Shown: positions 34,161-46,018 of the stretch, in pieces
Numbering within the stretch: the stretch's first letter is position 1
Layout of the letters: the number at the start of each line of letters is the position of its first letter
NCBI GenBank assembly: GCA_016648135.1
Contig: JADDOH010002110.1
Span: 1-64,000 of the forward strand
Direction of reading: 5' to 3'
Source of the DNA: Agrypnia vestita
Lineage: Eukaryota; Arthropoda; Insecta; Trichoptera; Phryganeidae
Length of the DNA: 64,000 bases
Translations under genes and position numbers: made by a program
Notes under the pieces: model-generated
Database searches by the model: none
What the model was told of the DNA's origin: nothing
Seen by the model: only the letters and a program-made list of their open reading frames with translations

Positions 34161-35146
34161 TACATTTAAAAATCGGACTGTTAGATAAGTTTGTTGCATT
34201 ATTTAGTATTTGAATTTTATTATTTATATATTTTTTTTACTTCACTAAAAGGCATAAGAAACAAAAACGTCACTATCCAATATACGAAATTTAAACAAAC
34301 GTTTTTGTAACTGATTTCAAATCCACAGTTGAGATTAATAAATTAAAATCTCTTGATAAAATGCTTCTAAAATACAAAAAAATGCTCTTAAAATAAGTTA
34401 TCAATTGTGATATCGACATCCTTTGCCAGATAATCGTATTCAAATACATCGCACTGTATTATCACTATATGCCAGGAGCTTTCGTTTCCAATCCTCTCGA
34501 GTGGTTTTTCATTTTCTGAAGTACATTATTATTACGGATATGCATATAATTACATCTGTTGTTAATTGACTTAATAATTGATCTGTAATAAAAATGTCCC
34601 GTTGTCAATACCAAAGTTGAACAGTGATAAATTTTTGATTTTCCGGTAATACCAAAAAAATTCTAGTATTAGCGGAAGTATACGACTCGAAATAATAAAG
34701 AGTTAATTGATTTTTTATTACAAGACGTTTCCCGAATGACCAAGTTTATTCTATTTATCATAGAGCTAACGCATAGTTCAGTTAAAAAATATTCATAAAT
34801 AAGAAACTTCATACAGTTTTCTCAAATGAATAATTATTTCCAACCACAATGATAACGAAAAAAATCAATTAGAAATATGTGTGTAGAAAAATTTATCGAA
34901 AAATATTTTATTTTCACCGGTATACACGATCTAATAAAATGGAATAGATAAAAGATATAAAATTAAAAGATGTCTACACAACATTCTGGAACTAAACAAC
35001 TCATAAAAATGTAAGTAAAATAATAGATTTGTTTTTTGTTTATGTAAAGATCAAAAAATACCATAATTAGATATAATTACAGCACTAGCCGCTAATGAGC
35101 CCTGGGCGCCTTATGTCTCACTTCAACCGGCGCGCTAGTACAACTA
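34161..35146. other. AT-rich DNA; possible element scrap at 35080-35140
   Basis: No gene is supported. AGCACTAGCCGC ... GGCGCGCTAGTA just before the next element may be the 3' end of another Helitron-type sequence, but no start was found. Confidence 0.35.
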
Positions 35147-35339
35147 TCAAACATAATAATTTTGTTTGTCTGTCTGTCCGTCCGCCCGTCTGTCCACCGT
35201 AAATTACATAAATTGCTGAAATTAAATCTTTAGATAATTAGAGTGTGGCACGCAATCAGCGCGCGGCATATGAGGCGCGGTCACGCAAGGCAAGTCGTTA
35301 TTATTATATCCCATGATTTTTTTCACAGTGCATGGCTAG
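35147..35339 (+). mobile_element. Short non-autonomous Helitron-like element
   Basis: It starts TCAAACATAATAATTTTG after an A and ends GGCTAG before a T. A CTGTCTGTCCGTCCGCCCGTC tract follows the start. The middle AGATAATTAGAGTGTGGCAC, GCGCGCGGC and GGCGCGGTCACGC match the element at 588-751. The 3' hairpin has decayed relative to that copy. 193 bp, non-coding. Confidence 0.75.
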
Positions 35340-36011
35340 TAAAAATTATAAAAATATAAGTAATAGATTTAATTTCATTTGTGTAACGATAAATTAATAA
35401 TTTTTTATTACGTCAACTTTCAACTTAATACGTTATGAAAGAACTCATTCACAAACCAGGTTGCAGTGTTTCTAAGAAATATTATATGTGGCCCCTTGCA
35501 AAATGTCTATTGCGGGTATTGCGTTAATGAGAAAATCGTTAATTAATCTAAAATAAGACTGATTATCGTTTCGACCACATTAAATACTTCTAGCCTGGAT
35601 TCACGTCTATCGAATGTGCTGAACCAATTCTTCGTGAGAACTCGGTACCTACGTTTGTTCAGCTGCAAATAGTCAATGTTAATATTATGAAATACAAACT
35701 TTTTGTACGGCGGTGAGGTCATGTTTCGAAATACTAAAATAATACACAGAAACGCGGTCTTCTAGAACTGCGTGCTCGATCCAATGTAAGATCGATTCGA
35801 TTCAAAAATATTGCACGCTCACGAGAGTTCGACTGGTACAGTGATGGTATTTTAACCGGTGACACTCTAACTGTTATTTGTATCTGATTGTATCGATAAT
35901 TGTTGACTGGGTTGTTTCTACGCGGCGGTGAATAGAATCATGATCGCCGATCTCCGATAGGAGAAGGCACTACAAGAATACGAACAAGTAAACTGTTTAG
36001 TTTAATGACAA
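35340..36011. other. Unassigned DNA
   Basis: No gene was found. The block 35920-35975 (GCGGCGGTGAATAGAATCAT, GATCTCCGATAGGAGA) matches 9825-9885 and so is an old repeat of unknown type. Confidence 0.35.
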
Positions 36012-36269
36012 TCAAACATAATAATTTCGTTGTCTGTTCGTCTGTCTGTCTATCTGTCACACTGTCCGTCAGTAACTTCGTGTAATTTTATTTGAATTCA
36101 CGGCTAAAAAAACAAAGTAAATGGCCGGAGATGAAGCTTGAACCCCGAGCCAGAAAACCCCAACCGGCTGCATAACGCACGTTGCTACCGCTGCCTCTCC
36201 GTGGACCGCCAAAAAGATACTATAAATATATGCTAGGGCTTACCGATTTTTTTTTAAGGTTACAGCTAG
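36012..36269 (+). mobile_element. Helitron-like element carrying a tRNA-like block, copy 2
   Basis: It starts TCAAACATAATAATTTCG after an A and ends ACAGCTAG before a T. It shares with 5649-5923 the CTGTC-rich start, GTAACTTCGTGTAA, the minus-strand tRNA-like block with GGGGTTCAAGCTTCATCTCC, and CGCCAAAAAGATACTATAAA. Both copies carry the tRNA-like block, so it was part of the element before it spread. Confidence 0.72.
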
Positions 36270-38382
36270 TTAAAATATTAATCTTGCATTGCAAATTAGT
36301 ATCAATTAATGAAATGTGTATTTCACTTTAGTTAAGTAAATTATCAAATCTTGTTTTCGAACGGAATCAATGAAAATTTGTGTTTATATAGCAAAAAAAA
36401 ATTATATTCTCAAAGAGATCTTATTAAATCAAAACACTTACTATGTATTATTTTAAATAAAATTCAGTAAACCGAATTAATTGCAAAGAAACCTTGAATT
36501 CGGTTTGAAACAGTTTTGGAGCGCGTAAGACAGATCGTCCTCTCAATTTTTATATGATTTAATGATACTGTTTATTCACGATTATTTATCTATATTTTGT
36601 TTATAGTTTATATTTATCTATATTTATATTTTGAGTGAAACTTCCCTCACTTGATGCGCTGTTCTGGACAATGGATCGGCGTACAACATGATCGCTGATA
36701 TAGGTCGAATTAGTATGTCTGTCATACCTCATGTGAACCTAAGTTGGCCTTAACATAAACACTAAACATTGTGTATTAATTTTATCACTAAAGCATTTTT
36801 ATTATTAACTTACCATAAAAAGTGTATTACGTATTGTGTAAAATCTTTCTAATCTGGAACTCATTCATAAATTGTATTTATTAATTTGCGATAGTCTTTA
36901 TTTGTTCCGAATATTATTTACAATTTATTTCATCGTAAAGTCAATATTTATTTTTTATTCATCATAAAAAGTCTATTGTGTAATTATATTATAATCAAAA
37001 TGTTAAAAAAATATTTATACTTTTATATAAAAAATATTTATAATAAAGTAAATACATCTGGCATACGTATTTATTATGCTAGATCAAGAAAGATTTTAAA
37101 TACAACTTACTTATATACTAGATGTGTCTGACTTTTTATGCAACTTTACGTAATTTTCGGAACGTTTCAGGAAACACACGATGGAAGAGTGAGAGAATGG
37201 TTGTCGAGCATTCTTACTTATATTATTCTTGAACATTCACTATATTGTTCCCAACACCATTTTTACATTTTTTTTAAATTAAATTTGGTATATATTTTTC
37301 AGTCATCCACAATGTACCTACCTAGCTACCTTTATCGTGACTTTTTCTGTTGGATATCTAGACTTCCAAGGTAACCGTACTTCGCTGCTTTTTTATGGTG
37401 ATCATGCCGTATATTAAAGCAAATGTTCTAAATATTTATGCGAAAAGTATGCCACAGACATTCGACGATACCTCCCATCCATCACACTCAATGAACACGT
37501 ATTTACTTCAATTTATTTGCAAAACTAAAATCACGGAATTTGATGCAAATGGTAGTTATTTTAGGAATTGACTTAATCTCGACTAACTGAATGATTTTAT
37601 TTGCTTGACTGATATGGACATTGTGCTACAGCAAATAAAAAACAACAATTTAACGGTTTATAAACACCATCGTGGGTTAAAAACCTTTACAATACAATAT
37701 AGTCATATTGAATTGAACATAAAAATTTATATGAGAAAATGAAAAATATTAACGTAGAATCAATCATAATTAAAGATATGGGCAAAGGATACATTTATAA
37801 TATGAAAGTATATTTTTTGAAAAGCAATTTTTTTGGCGACAGAACAAAATGCACAAAAATTCCCTATCTACAAAACAAACTACAAACTTTCCAATAGTAT
37901 TTTGATACTATTGGAATGCTTTCATTAATTCATTTTTGAATGAAACAAACAAAAATAAAGTGAAAAAAATTTAAGAGATTATTATTGTTAAAAATATGTT
38001 TAACGTTATTTAAGATAAATATGTGATTTATTTGTAAATAAGAGCACTCACACGTGCAAACTGAAATGCAGTTAAAGTGCATTTATTTTTTATGCACACA
38101 AATATTATTAGAAATAAATAAATAATTTTCCAAAAAAATAATGTGTCCCAGGACTGATTGAGAATTAAGTATGATATGCTAGGACAGAAAGGTTGGCATT
38201 CTATTATATATATTTGATATACCATTTTGGAGAAATAGAGTTCTGGTAAATGAGTTAGTTAGACATATAAAAATACAGGAGTGGATATCCTAAATAATAA
38301 AATTAGAAATGAATTCATTTCATCATCACAAAAATAATTATTTTTCTAATTCTCTATCCGCTGTTGTTATTCAGTCTGGATT
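36270..38382. other. AT-rich DNA without a recognised gene
   Basis: No gene is supported. A perfect 12-bp hairpin, TTCCAATAGTAT-TTTG-ATACTATTGGAA, lies at 37889-37916. Confidence 0.4.
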
Positions 38383-38706
38383 TTATCTGCTTTTGTAGGC
38401 GGAAAAAAAGCGATTTGCGCTCACTATGCGCTTCTGGATTTCCTCTGTAGTATTGTTGTTGCTTGTTATCAGGGATCCTAGGTATGTAAATCTTGGCACC
38501 GTTTCAAAATTTTGACTTACACATGAGACAGTTGGGATTTGTTGGGTGCATCCTACAGCCATGTATTTGGTCTTCTGCTGGTTTTCGAAGGCATTACGTA
38601 AATCATCGGGAGTTTTTGTAATTATGTCGATATCACATGAGATTCTATAGGTTTTGTAAAAATATTGATTATTCCGACATTCTGATTTAAACAAAATAAA
38701 TATCAT
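38383..38706 (-). mobile_element. RTE-like LINE reverse-transcriptase relic
   Basis: The frame reads DIDIITKTPDDLRNAFENQQ-KTKYMAVG and FETVPRFTYLGSLITSNNNT, EEIQKRIVSANRFFSA. This is the segment just after the YADD box (D-D-x-D-I-I-x-R...L...N-x-x-K-T-K-Y-M) through the F-x-Y-L-G-S thumb motif. SCDID stands where YADDIDI is expected, and a short deletion has removed residues before KTKYM, so the catalytic box is lost. The frame is otherwise open for 107 codons. Confidence 0.85.
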
Positions 38707-39539
38707 TCTAAATAAATAATAATGAAATATAGCATAAATTTATTATTAAAAATATTCCTAAATAATTTCTCGTTTCTCACAAATTTCACAATATCCGTTG
38801 CGCAACACGCTTTTCATTAAAATTATGCAGCGCCCACCAAAAAAAATATTTAATGCGGTTAATGAAACGAGTTCAGTAGTCAATGAACTAATTTCGTAAA
38901 CAGCGGAAGGCCATCTTTTCAACGACTGCGTCTAAATTAATATTCTAATCACCACCACAACCTGGACAAGAATGAAACGGACACCTTCCGGGACACTCAC
39001 TTCCTGGTACTGAGTCAAAATAAGAATAATTTTATTCGCACCGGGTGTTATGCAACAAAATAAATTTTCTGGATTAATTAATTTTAATCAATTACTTGGC
39101 ACGCCAAATATGATTAACGCTAATTTAAAATTGATATCGTAAAACAAATTTTGGACCGCGCGACTGCTTATATAATCATTTGTTGCCGAGTTTGAAATTA
39201 TACCGTGAAGTTGCCTGCGATCTATTATTACATAGCAAGAAATTCTAAGAAATGTACGTAATTTAGCAACCTAATCGCTCAGTAAAAGTTGGTTTCCACC
39301 ACAATTTGTCATTGAAAAGTTTAACAGATGAGATAAACTGTATTTTTATACATATTTCTAAGAACACAACTACTGGATTTTGTCCACAGAGGGTTCCACT
39401 CCTATTGTGCACTCCGCGAAAACACCTAATTCTTTCAGCCACTCCCAACTATAATAGTATTCAATTTTAATTCCATTTCTTGCATGCCATCTAGTGAATA
39501 AGTAAAGTAAATAAGTTTTTTTTCTTTTTTAGCAGTAAG
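38707..39539. other. Probably single-copy DNA, possible conserved non-coding element
   Basis: No gene is supported. 38850-39210 has more CpG and several homeodomain-type sites (TTAATTAATTTTAATCAATT) and no repeat partner was seen in the window. A regulatory role is a guess. Confidence 0.3.
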
Positions 39540-39677
39540 TTGTTTTGTAAGATAATATTTCTGTGTAAAGCGCCCTTGAGGTGAGTATTCGCGAAAACGG
39601 CGCTATGTAAGTTATCCAAATATCATTATTATTATTATTGTATAATAATAATAATAATAATAATAATATTTGGATAA
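39540..39677 (+). mobile_element. CR1/L2-like LINE 3' end (copy 2) running into an inverted repeat
   Basis: GTGTAAAGCGCCCTTGAGGT and GAAAACGGCGCTATGTAAGT match the 3' UTR at 25810-25875. The (ATT)n tail at 39624-39640 is then met by (TAA)n and ATATTTGGATAAT, so that GTTATCCAAATAT on the left is mirrored by ATATTTGGATAAT on the right: the end of the LINE sits in a 68-base palindrome. Confidence 0.75.
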
Positions 39678-41218
39678 TCAAGACCTATTTTGACTGGTTT
39701 GAGTGATCACTTTAAGTCAATTAGTGAACGCTGCATTGTCAGCCCAGACAGATTGTAAACCCTGCGTATATAGCACATAAAAACGCTCTTTGAACACGCG
39801 TCAAAATTTCTCTTACTGTTCTTTACTAAACCAAAGTTTTCCTGGGATATTTGAAATCTTAATTCAACTATATCGACTAATATATCGACCCTAATATATC
39901 GACTTTGACATTTTGTTCCTTTGTTCCGACGCCTAGGTCCAAATACAGAGTCAATACTTAAATGATTTAAAGATTAAAGTACTCTTTGAAAGTGTAATTT
40001 ATACTGCAATTACGCTGTTAAAGCAAAGTTAAATGTGCCAACTAAAATTAATAACTTTGAAATATGAACAATTTTTAATACTAATATTGATAAATCTAAA
40101 AGCTACGCAGGCATTTAATGTTCAGTAATAATGGATAATAAAAGCTCTACTCCCTGCCGTCCTGAATTCATAATGCAATGACAAACAATTTTTTTTTAGA
40201 TTCCTACACGACAAGTCACATATTCCATTAGACAATCCTAGCTATATTTTTATTTCACCCTTCACAGATATTATACTTACTCAATTTTTTGTATGTATGT
40301 ACTAAAGTATATGTATATGTATTGTATTTTGTACATGCATATGTAACCATGTATGTTTTCTTACTTGCATTAAGTTAATTATTTATCAAATTTTTAAATT
40401 ACATTTTGTTTACTGTGTTTATTTTATTTTCAAATATTACTTATTTAATGACCGAATCGAATGATTTATTAATGTAAAGTCATCTATTTTACGTAAACGT
40501 TGAAAGTTTCTAGTTGGAAAGTTGATGAAAAATCAATTATCACAACTGAAAAACAAACAAACAGACAAAGAGAGTTAAAGTAAAGCATGTGAAAATAGGA
40601 AGGGGATAAAAATCGTTGTGAAATAATTTTACAAATTCCGTATATTCACACTGAAGAATATCCCACTGGGCTAACGTTATATAAATCTCACTCCATTACG
40701 AAACGATCGTAAAAAATAATTGTCAACTTAGGAGCACTCATGAACTCCCAGCTGAACTATTAACTATAGCTATCATGTTTACTTGATAAATGCGTGGTAA
40801 AAAGATTTCTCACGACCGTTCCAGCAAAGATGCTGTTCGATTGTTTAGAACAGTTTCTTGTGTACCCAGCGAGAAAAATGTGCCGGTTAAAAAAAACTTT
40901 TTTCCTGCTCGGAAGTAATCGCACGCTGTTTGGGAAATTCATTTAATGGCATTTAATTATGCGAAAACGTGACATTCCCGTCATATTTTGCGCCTCTGGG
41001 GAATTTAAGACGAAAACGGTTGCGTAATGTGTGAATTGTTTTGTTTTGAAATCATTTTATATAAATATATATAATGGACACTGACAATTCGCCGTTATGA
41101 CTTGAATTGTGTACTTTGTTACACATATGAAATACTGTTACTGTAATTTTTGCGTCGCTGACGTTAACGTCTACACAACAAAGAAAAATTAATGGAATTA
41201 CTTTTCAATAAGAATATT
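39678..41218. other. AT-rich DNA; possible single-copy block at 40730-41040
   Basis: No gene is supported. GAGTGATCACTTTAAGTCAA at 39698 may be a scrap of repeat family G. 40780-41040 is less AT-rich, includes CATTTAATGGCATTTAATTA and has no partner in the window. Confidence 0.35.
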
Positions 41219-41857
41219 TTTACTCCCTTTTTTTAACTCGTAGCGTCTGCTTGTCTACTTGTCGTCTTGTCTGCTTGTCTGACGAAAAAACTTTGGATCG
41301 ATTTTTAACCCTTTTCCCGTGATCCAATCCGAAACTCTGTAAGCAGACTCGTGGCGACGATCAAAAAGATCTATTAAATTTTCGTTAAAAAAAAAAAATT
41401 TGGATTTTTCAAATTTTGAATGGTTTTTTCATACAAATTATTAAGTTGTATGAAAATATTTCAACGCGTCTGGTAGACTCGAAACCTGATTATAGTACAA
41501 TTTTGGATTTTTGGAAATTTTTTATTACTCCCTTTCGTAGCGTCGCCCGACCGAAGCCCAACGCGTAGGTTAAGCGCCAAACCAGTTTCCACTAGTAAAT
41601 GAGAAAGGGAGTACAATAAAAACTTGGTTTTTGTGGGTTACTTTTTTTACTGATTACGTGTTATTTTGGTAAAATTTATGTTTATTTAATATTAAACAAA
41701 TTTTTATTAATCAATTAGAAAAGACACACAGAAAAATTAAATTAACGAAAAAATATTTTAACTGCTACCGGGATTCGAACCAACGGACTTCCAATCTATC
41801 CGGGGATGGCGCGTTAATATTTGTTTTAATTCTGTTGTTATATTACTCCCTTAAATA
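41219..41857. repeat. Possible repeat element with TACTCCCTT ends and a tRNA-like insert
   Basis: TACTCCCTTT occurs at 41221 and 41525 and its reverse complement AAAGGGAGTA at about 41605; TTACTCCCTT recurs at 41847. The first and third could be inverted ends of an element of about 390 bp. To the right, on the minus strand, GGTTCGAATCCCGGTAGCAG (41760-41780) contains an exact B box, marking a tRNA-derived piece. Element borders are not firm. Confidence 0.4.
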
Positions 41858-41869
41858 TATGTGCGTATA

Positions 41870-42290
41870 TTAGAAATGTCAACAGATGCATTTCTCAGAA
41901 TGAGAACTTTATTCTCTAACCGTTCTCTTAGCCTACAAAGAAAAGTACTTATGGTTCGATGTCATATTTTCGCCATTCCAACAATTATATAGGGTGGAGG
42001 CATAGATGCTAAATCAAAAATAATTCCGCTAAGCTGTGATGTGGTTCTAGAGTCGCATACTTAAAGTTTCTTAGGTGGATAGATCTTACGTATGCTAGGG
42101 CCCTGACATATTATGAGAGTACCCGATCATCCAGGAAAAAGTGAAAAAAGGAAGCATAAGAAGGTGCCGCACCTCATGATTGCGTAACTTGAGGGACTGT
42201 GATAAGAGATCGCACTACGAGAAAATGAATAATCCTCCCTTAAATTTGTCGCTCTCGGGCACTTTACTACTTATGTATGCTCACGAGGCA
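41870..42290 (+). mobile_element. RTE-like LINE ORF2 C-terminal relic
   Basis: The frame reads ASLRMRTLFSNRSLSLQRKV and LMVRCHIFAIPTII, like the R-x-x-F...N-R-x-L-S-L-x-x-R...R-C-Y-V-F-S...L-Y-G segment of RTE LINEs. Another frame further on has GSIRRCRTS-LRNLRDCDKR, equivalent to G-R-R-R-x-S-W-L-K-N-L-R-x-W at 12778-13198. Heavily shifted and stopped. Confidence 0.65.
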
Positions 42291-43409
42291 TCCCTGTAAG
42301 GTATTAAATTAAGACAGATGATTACGACATCAAACCTTCCTACCCCAGCTGCTTAGTGTTGGCAGGACTCAATTTAAATTTAAAACACATCCTTGTTCGC
42401 CCATATTTCTTCGGACAGCCTTTGAACTAATGTTATAGATTAGTTGCACGGTCACTGTGTTCTCCCTAATTATACGTCATTATTATGTAGTTTTCTTCGC
42501 GTTCCGTGTAATTATAAATGCATCACGGTGCATTTCTAGATCATCCCGATTTGCATCCACATCCGAATGCACTTCAGAGGTTCTCACAAGAGGCGCCTGA
42601 CGATGGATCCGTCACTCCGTAATGAATGTGCATTGTGAAGTTCATATTAAAAAAGGCTGTTATAAATGCATTACCATGCATCAAGTCACGGGGTTATTTA
42701 TGCAATGAGAATTTTATAAACTTGTCCCAATTCTTGAGGGAATTGTGTATTCAAATAGCTGGCCGCAATATTAATATCAGTGAGTTACTTATGTACATTT
42801 TATTTATTTACATAACAGCTATTTTGTGATATAATGTAATTTAAATTTTTATATTGAACGTTCTATAGCATAAAGCATGCGTTTAGTGAACTAAGACATA
42901 TCCATTAATTAAATATAAATTGTGTGGAAACCGTCAGTTTATAAAAATTGGATTGAACGCTAATTAATAACCTCACGCTCCCTAATATTTACTCTTACAT
43001 AGTTCATAGTTCTTTACATAGTTCCAATACCGACAGTAAAAACCCCTTGCAAGCTCCATCCCGTCTCTGAGATACGTTTACACAAAACTATATTTAGTTA
43101 GTTATCACCCTATAAACTGCACCTTTCGGTATAGTAGTACACGAATGTATCTCATGTTTAGTACAAAATTTGGTTCATTGGAATCTATAATTTAGGAGGC
43201 AAGTTTATAAAGCTCCATAATCACATATGTAGAAATAAAAACACTTGTTTTTTAGTTATATACTTTTAATTTTTAATTTTTATGAGACGGGTTTTGCCTT
43301 TTAAGGACATTATTAATCTAAATATTTGACATTCAATAACTTATATTTTAAGAATCAATGTAGGTTTTTGTAATTCTTAACGATTTTAAAAACAATTATG
43401 TTCAATTTC
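42291..43409. other. Unassigned DNA
   Basis: No gene or clear repeat was recognised. Confidence 0.4.
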
Positions 43410-43850
43410 AATTTTTTTTTTCAATTTCAATTTATTTAATGATAATATGTACATGACAAACAAAATGTTTAAAGCATACATATTAGGAAGTATATATCAA
43501 AAATAAAAATATTTAATAAATTAAAAATAACATAAAATCTGGTCAAAGGTGTAGGAGAATCCCGCTTCGGAAAACCCCCTCAGACACATGGAATATATCA
43601 ATACCCAAAGCGATTTTGTTCAGCATAGCTGTGGCTCTTCCAACAGGCATAACCATCGGCAGGTTGGTCCTGTATATTGGAATGTGAAACAATCTATGCT
43701 GACGATGTCTAGTGTAATTATCAGGAACATACAAACCAATGCTCTGCATAATTTCAGGATTATCGATCATACCGCGCAACAATCGATAAAAATGTGTAAT
43801 CAAATACACATAAAAATGTGTAATCAAATACATAATACATACATTCAAAC
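43410..43850 (-). mobile_element. CR1/Jockey-type LINE 3' end
   Basis: The frame gives RLLRGMIDNPEIMQSIGLYV, LFHIPIYRTNLPMVMPVGRA and IALGIDIFHVSEGVFRSGI, the L-L-x-G...P...L...P-x-x-x-x-R...L-F-H-V/I-P...R-T-N-Y...P...N...D-I-F...S...F-R closing segment of this LINE type. It ends in an A-rich 3' region on the minus strand (T-rich near 43415-43440 on the plus strand). The open frame of 101 codons is relatively intact, so this copy is younger than most, but everything upstream is missing. Confidence 0.8.
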
Positions 43851-43896
43851 ACTAATTAAAGGTAATACATATAAGGAAGAAGATAGCTATATAATT

Positions 43897-43947
43897 TCAT
43901 ATAAATGAGATAGAGACAGCAATGCTTTTTCTATCTCATTTATATGA
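43897..43947. repeat. Perfect 18-bp inverted repeat
   Basis: TCATATAAATGAGATAGA (43897-43914) and TCTATCTCATTTATATGA (43930-43947) are exact reverse complements around a 15-base spacer. CTATCTCATTTCGCATTCG at about 43968 looks like another end of the same type, so this may be part of a small MITE. Confidence 0.85.
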
Positions 43948-44447
43948 TTTTTAAAATTAAAATACTACTATCTCATTTCGCATTCGTATTTTTAAGGATT
44001 CGCTGTAGTGGGTATCCAAATGAAACACTTGTAAACAATATAAACTTTTGCGAGTTATATTGTTTTATAAGTGAAAACAATATGACATAATAAATAAAAT
44101 AAAATGATTAATTCAAATGGCAAAACACATATTGCGGATGCAACAATACCAATGCCAATTGACAACAACCATGCCCTATCAAAGAATTTTACTTCATTCA
44201 CTGAATGATGAATGATGAGTGAATGATTTTTTATGAGCGATGATTCTTATTTCCAAGCTGTCCGGTGACTTTCTATAAGTAATACAAAACTAAAGAAAAT
44301 TATTTTCTTCTTACAGCTGAAAAAATTATATTGAATCATTTTATCACATATTTTCTCAAACCCAAGTTTATATATTTCTACACAAATATGCAATATTGTA
44401 AAATGTATAAATATAATCCGCTAAATTTTTGTGATCTTCAATTATTC

Positions 44448-44710
44448 ATTATATGTGGGGTATAAAAGTAATGGCAGCAATATCCAAAAAAAAATTGAAT
44501 GCAGTTATCGAAGGTAACTAATTTATAATGTAGTGAATTCGAGATTTTATAGGAAAAATAAATAGCCTATAAATTTATAGGAAACATGGTTTTGGAAGGG
44601 ATAAGTACGTAAAATTTTTAATTCAGTACTTTTTGAATTAGTAATCCTCGGTAACCGAACTCAAAACAATTTGGATATTGCTGCCTTTGCTTTTATACCC
44701 CACATATAAT
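44448..44710. mobile_element. MITE family B, copy 1
   Basis: The ends ATTATATGTGGGGTATAAAA (left) and the reverse complement of the right end are the same, and the arms continue through GGCAGCAATATCCAAA for about 40 bases with a few differences. 263 bp, non-coding. A diverged copy lies at 54014-54437. Confidence 0.85.
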
Positions 44711-45484
44711 AGGACTCTTCAAAATACTTTTTTTTGTCAATAAACATTCAAAGTTGTTATATAATAAAATGTCGTCAACTATAAATGTGAAATAAATCGA
44801 AAAACTTAAATCAAACATGTAAATATGTAAAAATTATTCATTTTACAATACGGTAAAAGTGTTGGGCGAAAGTCTAATTTTATGTACATAAGTGGCCTGT
44901 CAAAACATTTTTTTTAAAAGATTTATCAATCAAAAAATTTTATCGAAATCAAAACCCTACCCTTTCTTTCTTATGCTTTTAGATTTATTTATTTTTGTTT
45001 TGAAGCCTTCGGATTAATTTCTCTAATTGAAGATGTGCGTGATTATATTCATATAACTAATTGTTTTAAAGAGATTATTGATTTTTATTATAATTTCATT
45101 AACTTTGCACATGTTATATGCCTGAAATATTCAATAATGAAAATATTTGTATTGATTCTATGTTGAAAACTTATCATAAATAAAAAATATTTTCTTGGTA
45201 TAGATTTGTTGGGCAAGTAATGTACAAGACGTACAGAATAATACTTCTACGCTATGTTATACATGTATCCTATGCAGTACATGTTCCTATATAGTAGAAT
45301 TTTTTTATTTTTTTATCTTTCGCAGTCTTTTTTTATTGCACTTAATACATATTTTTTGACATTTGTTTTGCTCAGCTCCATTAATATATAAACATTATTG
45401 GGTTTTACAGTAGGTAGGTACTCGAAGTACATTTTTAATAAAATATAACAATATTTAAATATGCCAAAAAAATTATTGAACATT

Positions 45485-45600
45485 TGCGGCTCTCGTAGAC
45501 CAGTGCTCACGACACTGGCTTCTCATATCAAGGGTTCAGGGTTCAATTCCCTGTGAGGTCACAATACATGTTTGTATATAATGCTTCAGTAATTACCACA
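45485..45600 (+). repeat. tRNA-derived SINE, family S, copy 2
   Basis: CGTAGACCAGTGCTCACGAC (A-box region), ACTGGCTTCTCAT and GGTTCAATTCCCTGTGAGGT (B-box region) line up with the other family S copies. GCTTCAGTAATT in the body is also shared with 20790-20925. The body then diverges. Confidence 0.65.
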
Positions 45601-45619
45601 AAAATTAAAAAATATATTT

Positions 45620-45850
45620 TTTAACATAAGTAATATGACTGTCGCCTTCTTAATACACGTTCTTCAATTTCTATACTACTTACCTTGCCCTCCTTTAATA
45701 TTTTGCATTTTTAATCGTGATGTGTTTTACGTGGACGCCCTTGACTTCGTGTACACTATCCACATTTATACGTTATGTCAGATTATCCTTTCATCAGCCA
45801 TTCTCTTCATGTATTCGAACCATTCAATGACACTTGATTGAAAGATCTCT
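45620..45850 (-). mobile_element. LINE ORF2 C-terminal relic
   Basis: The minus-strand frame has WFEYMKRMADERI followed, across stops, by KSRASTKN and a final NXRTCIKKATV. This parallels W-F-G-H-V-x-R-M-x-D-E-R...G-R-G-R-P-R...N-R-R-A-C-M-K-R, the ending seen at 13995-14660. The plus-strand 68-codon frame is a shadow of it. Confidence 0.55.
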
Positions 45851-46018
45851 CCGTGTTATTTTAAACTTCGATCATATAATGATAACATCATCCTCACGCA
45901 TGTGGTAGGCACAATTCTCATGAAGTTATCTTAATATAACGTATTTATTCATTAGAATATAGTATTTAAAATCCATCATAATCACTGTGAGTTTTTTATA
46001 AAAATAAACTTGCATATT

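Noticed and set aside
42597..42625. CTGACGATGGATCCGTCACTCC followed by GTAAT.
   Set aside because: The GAAAC box and the GTH triplet are absent; only the first half fits.
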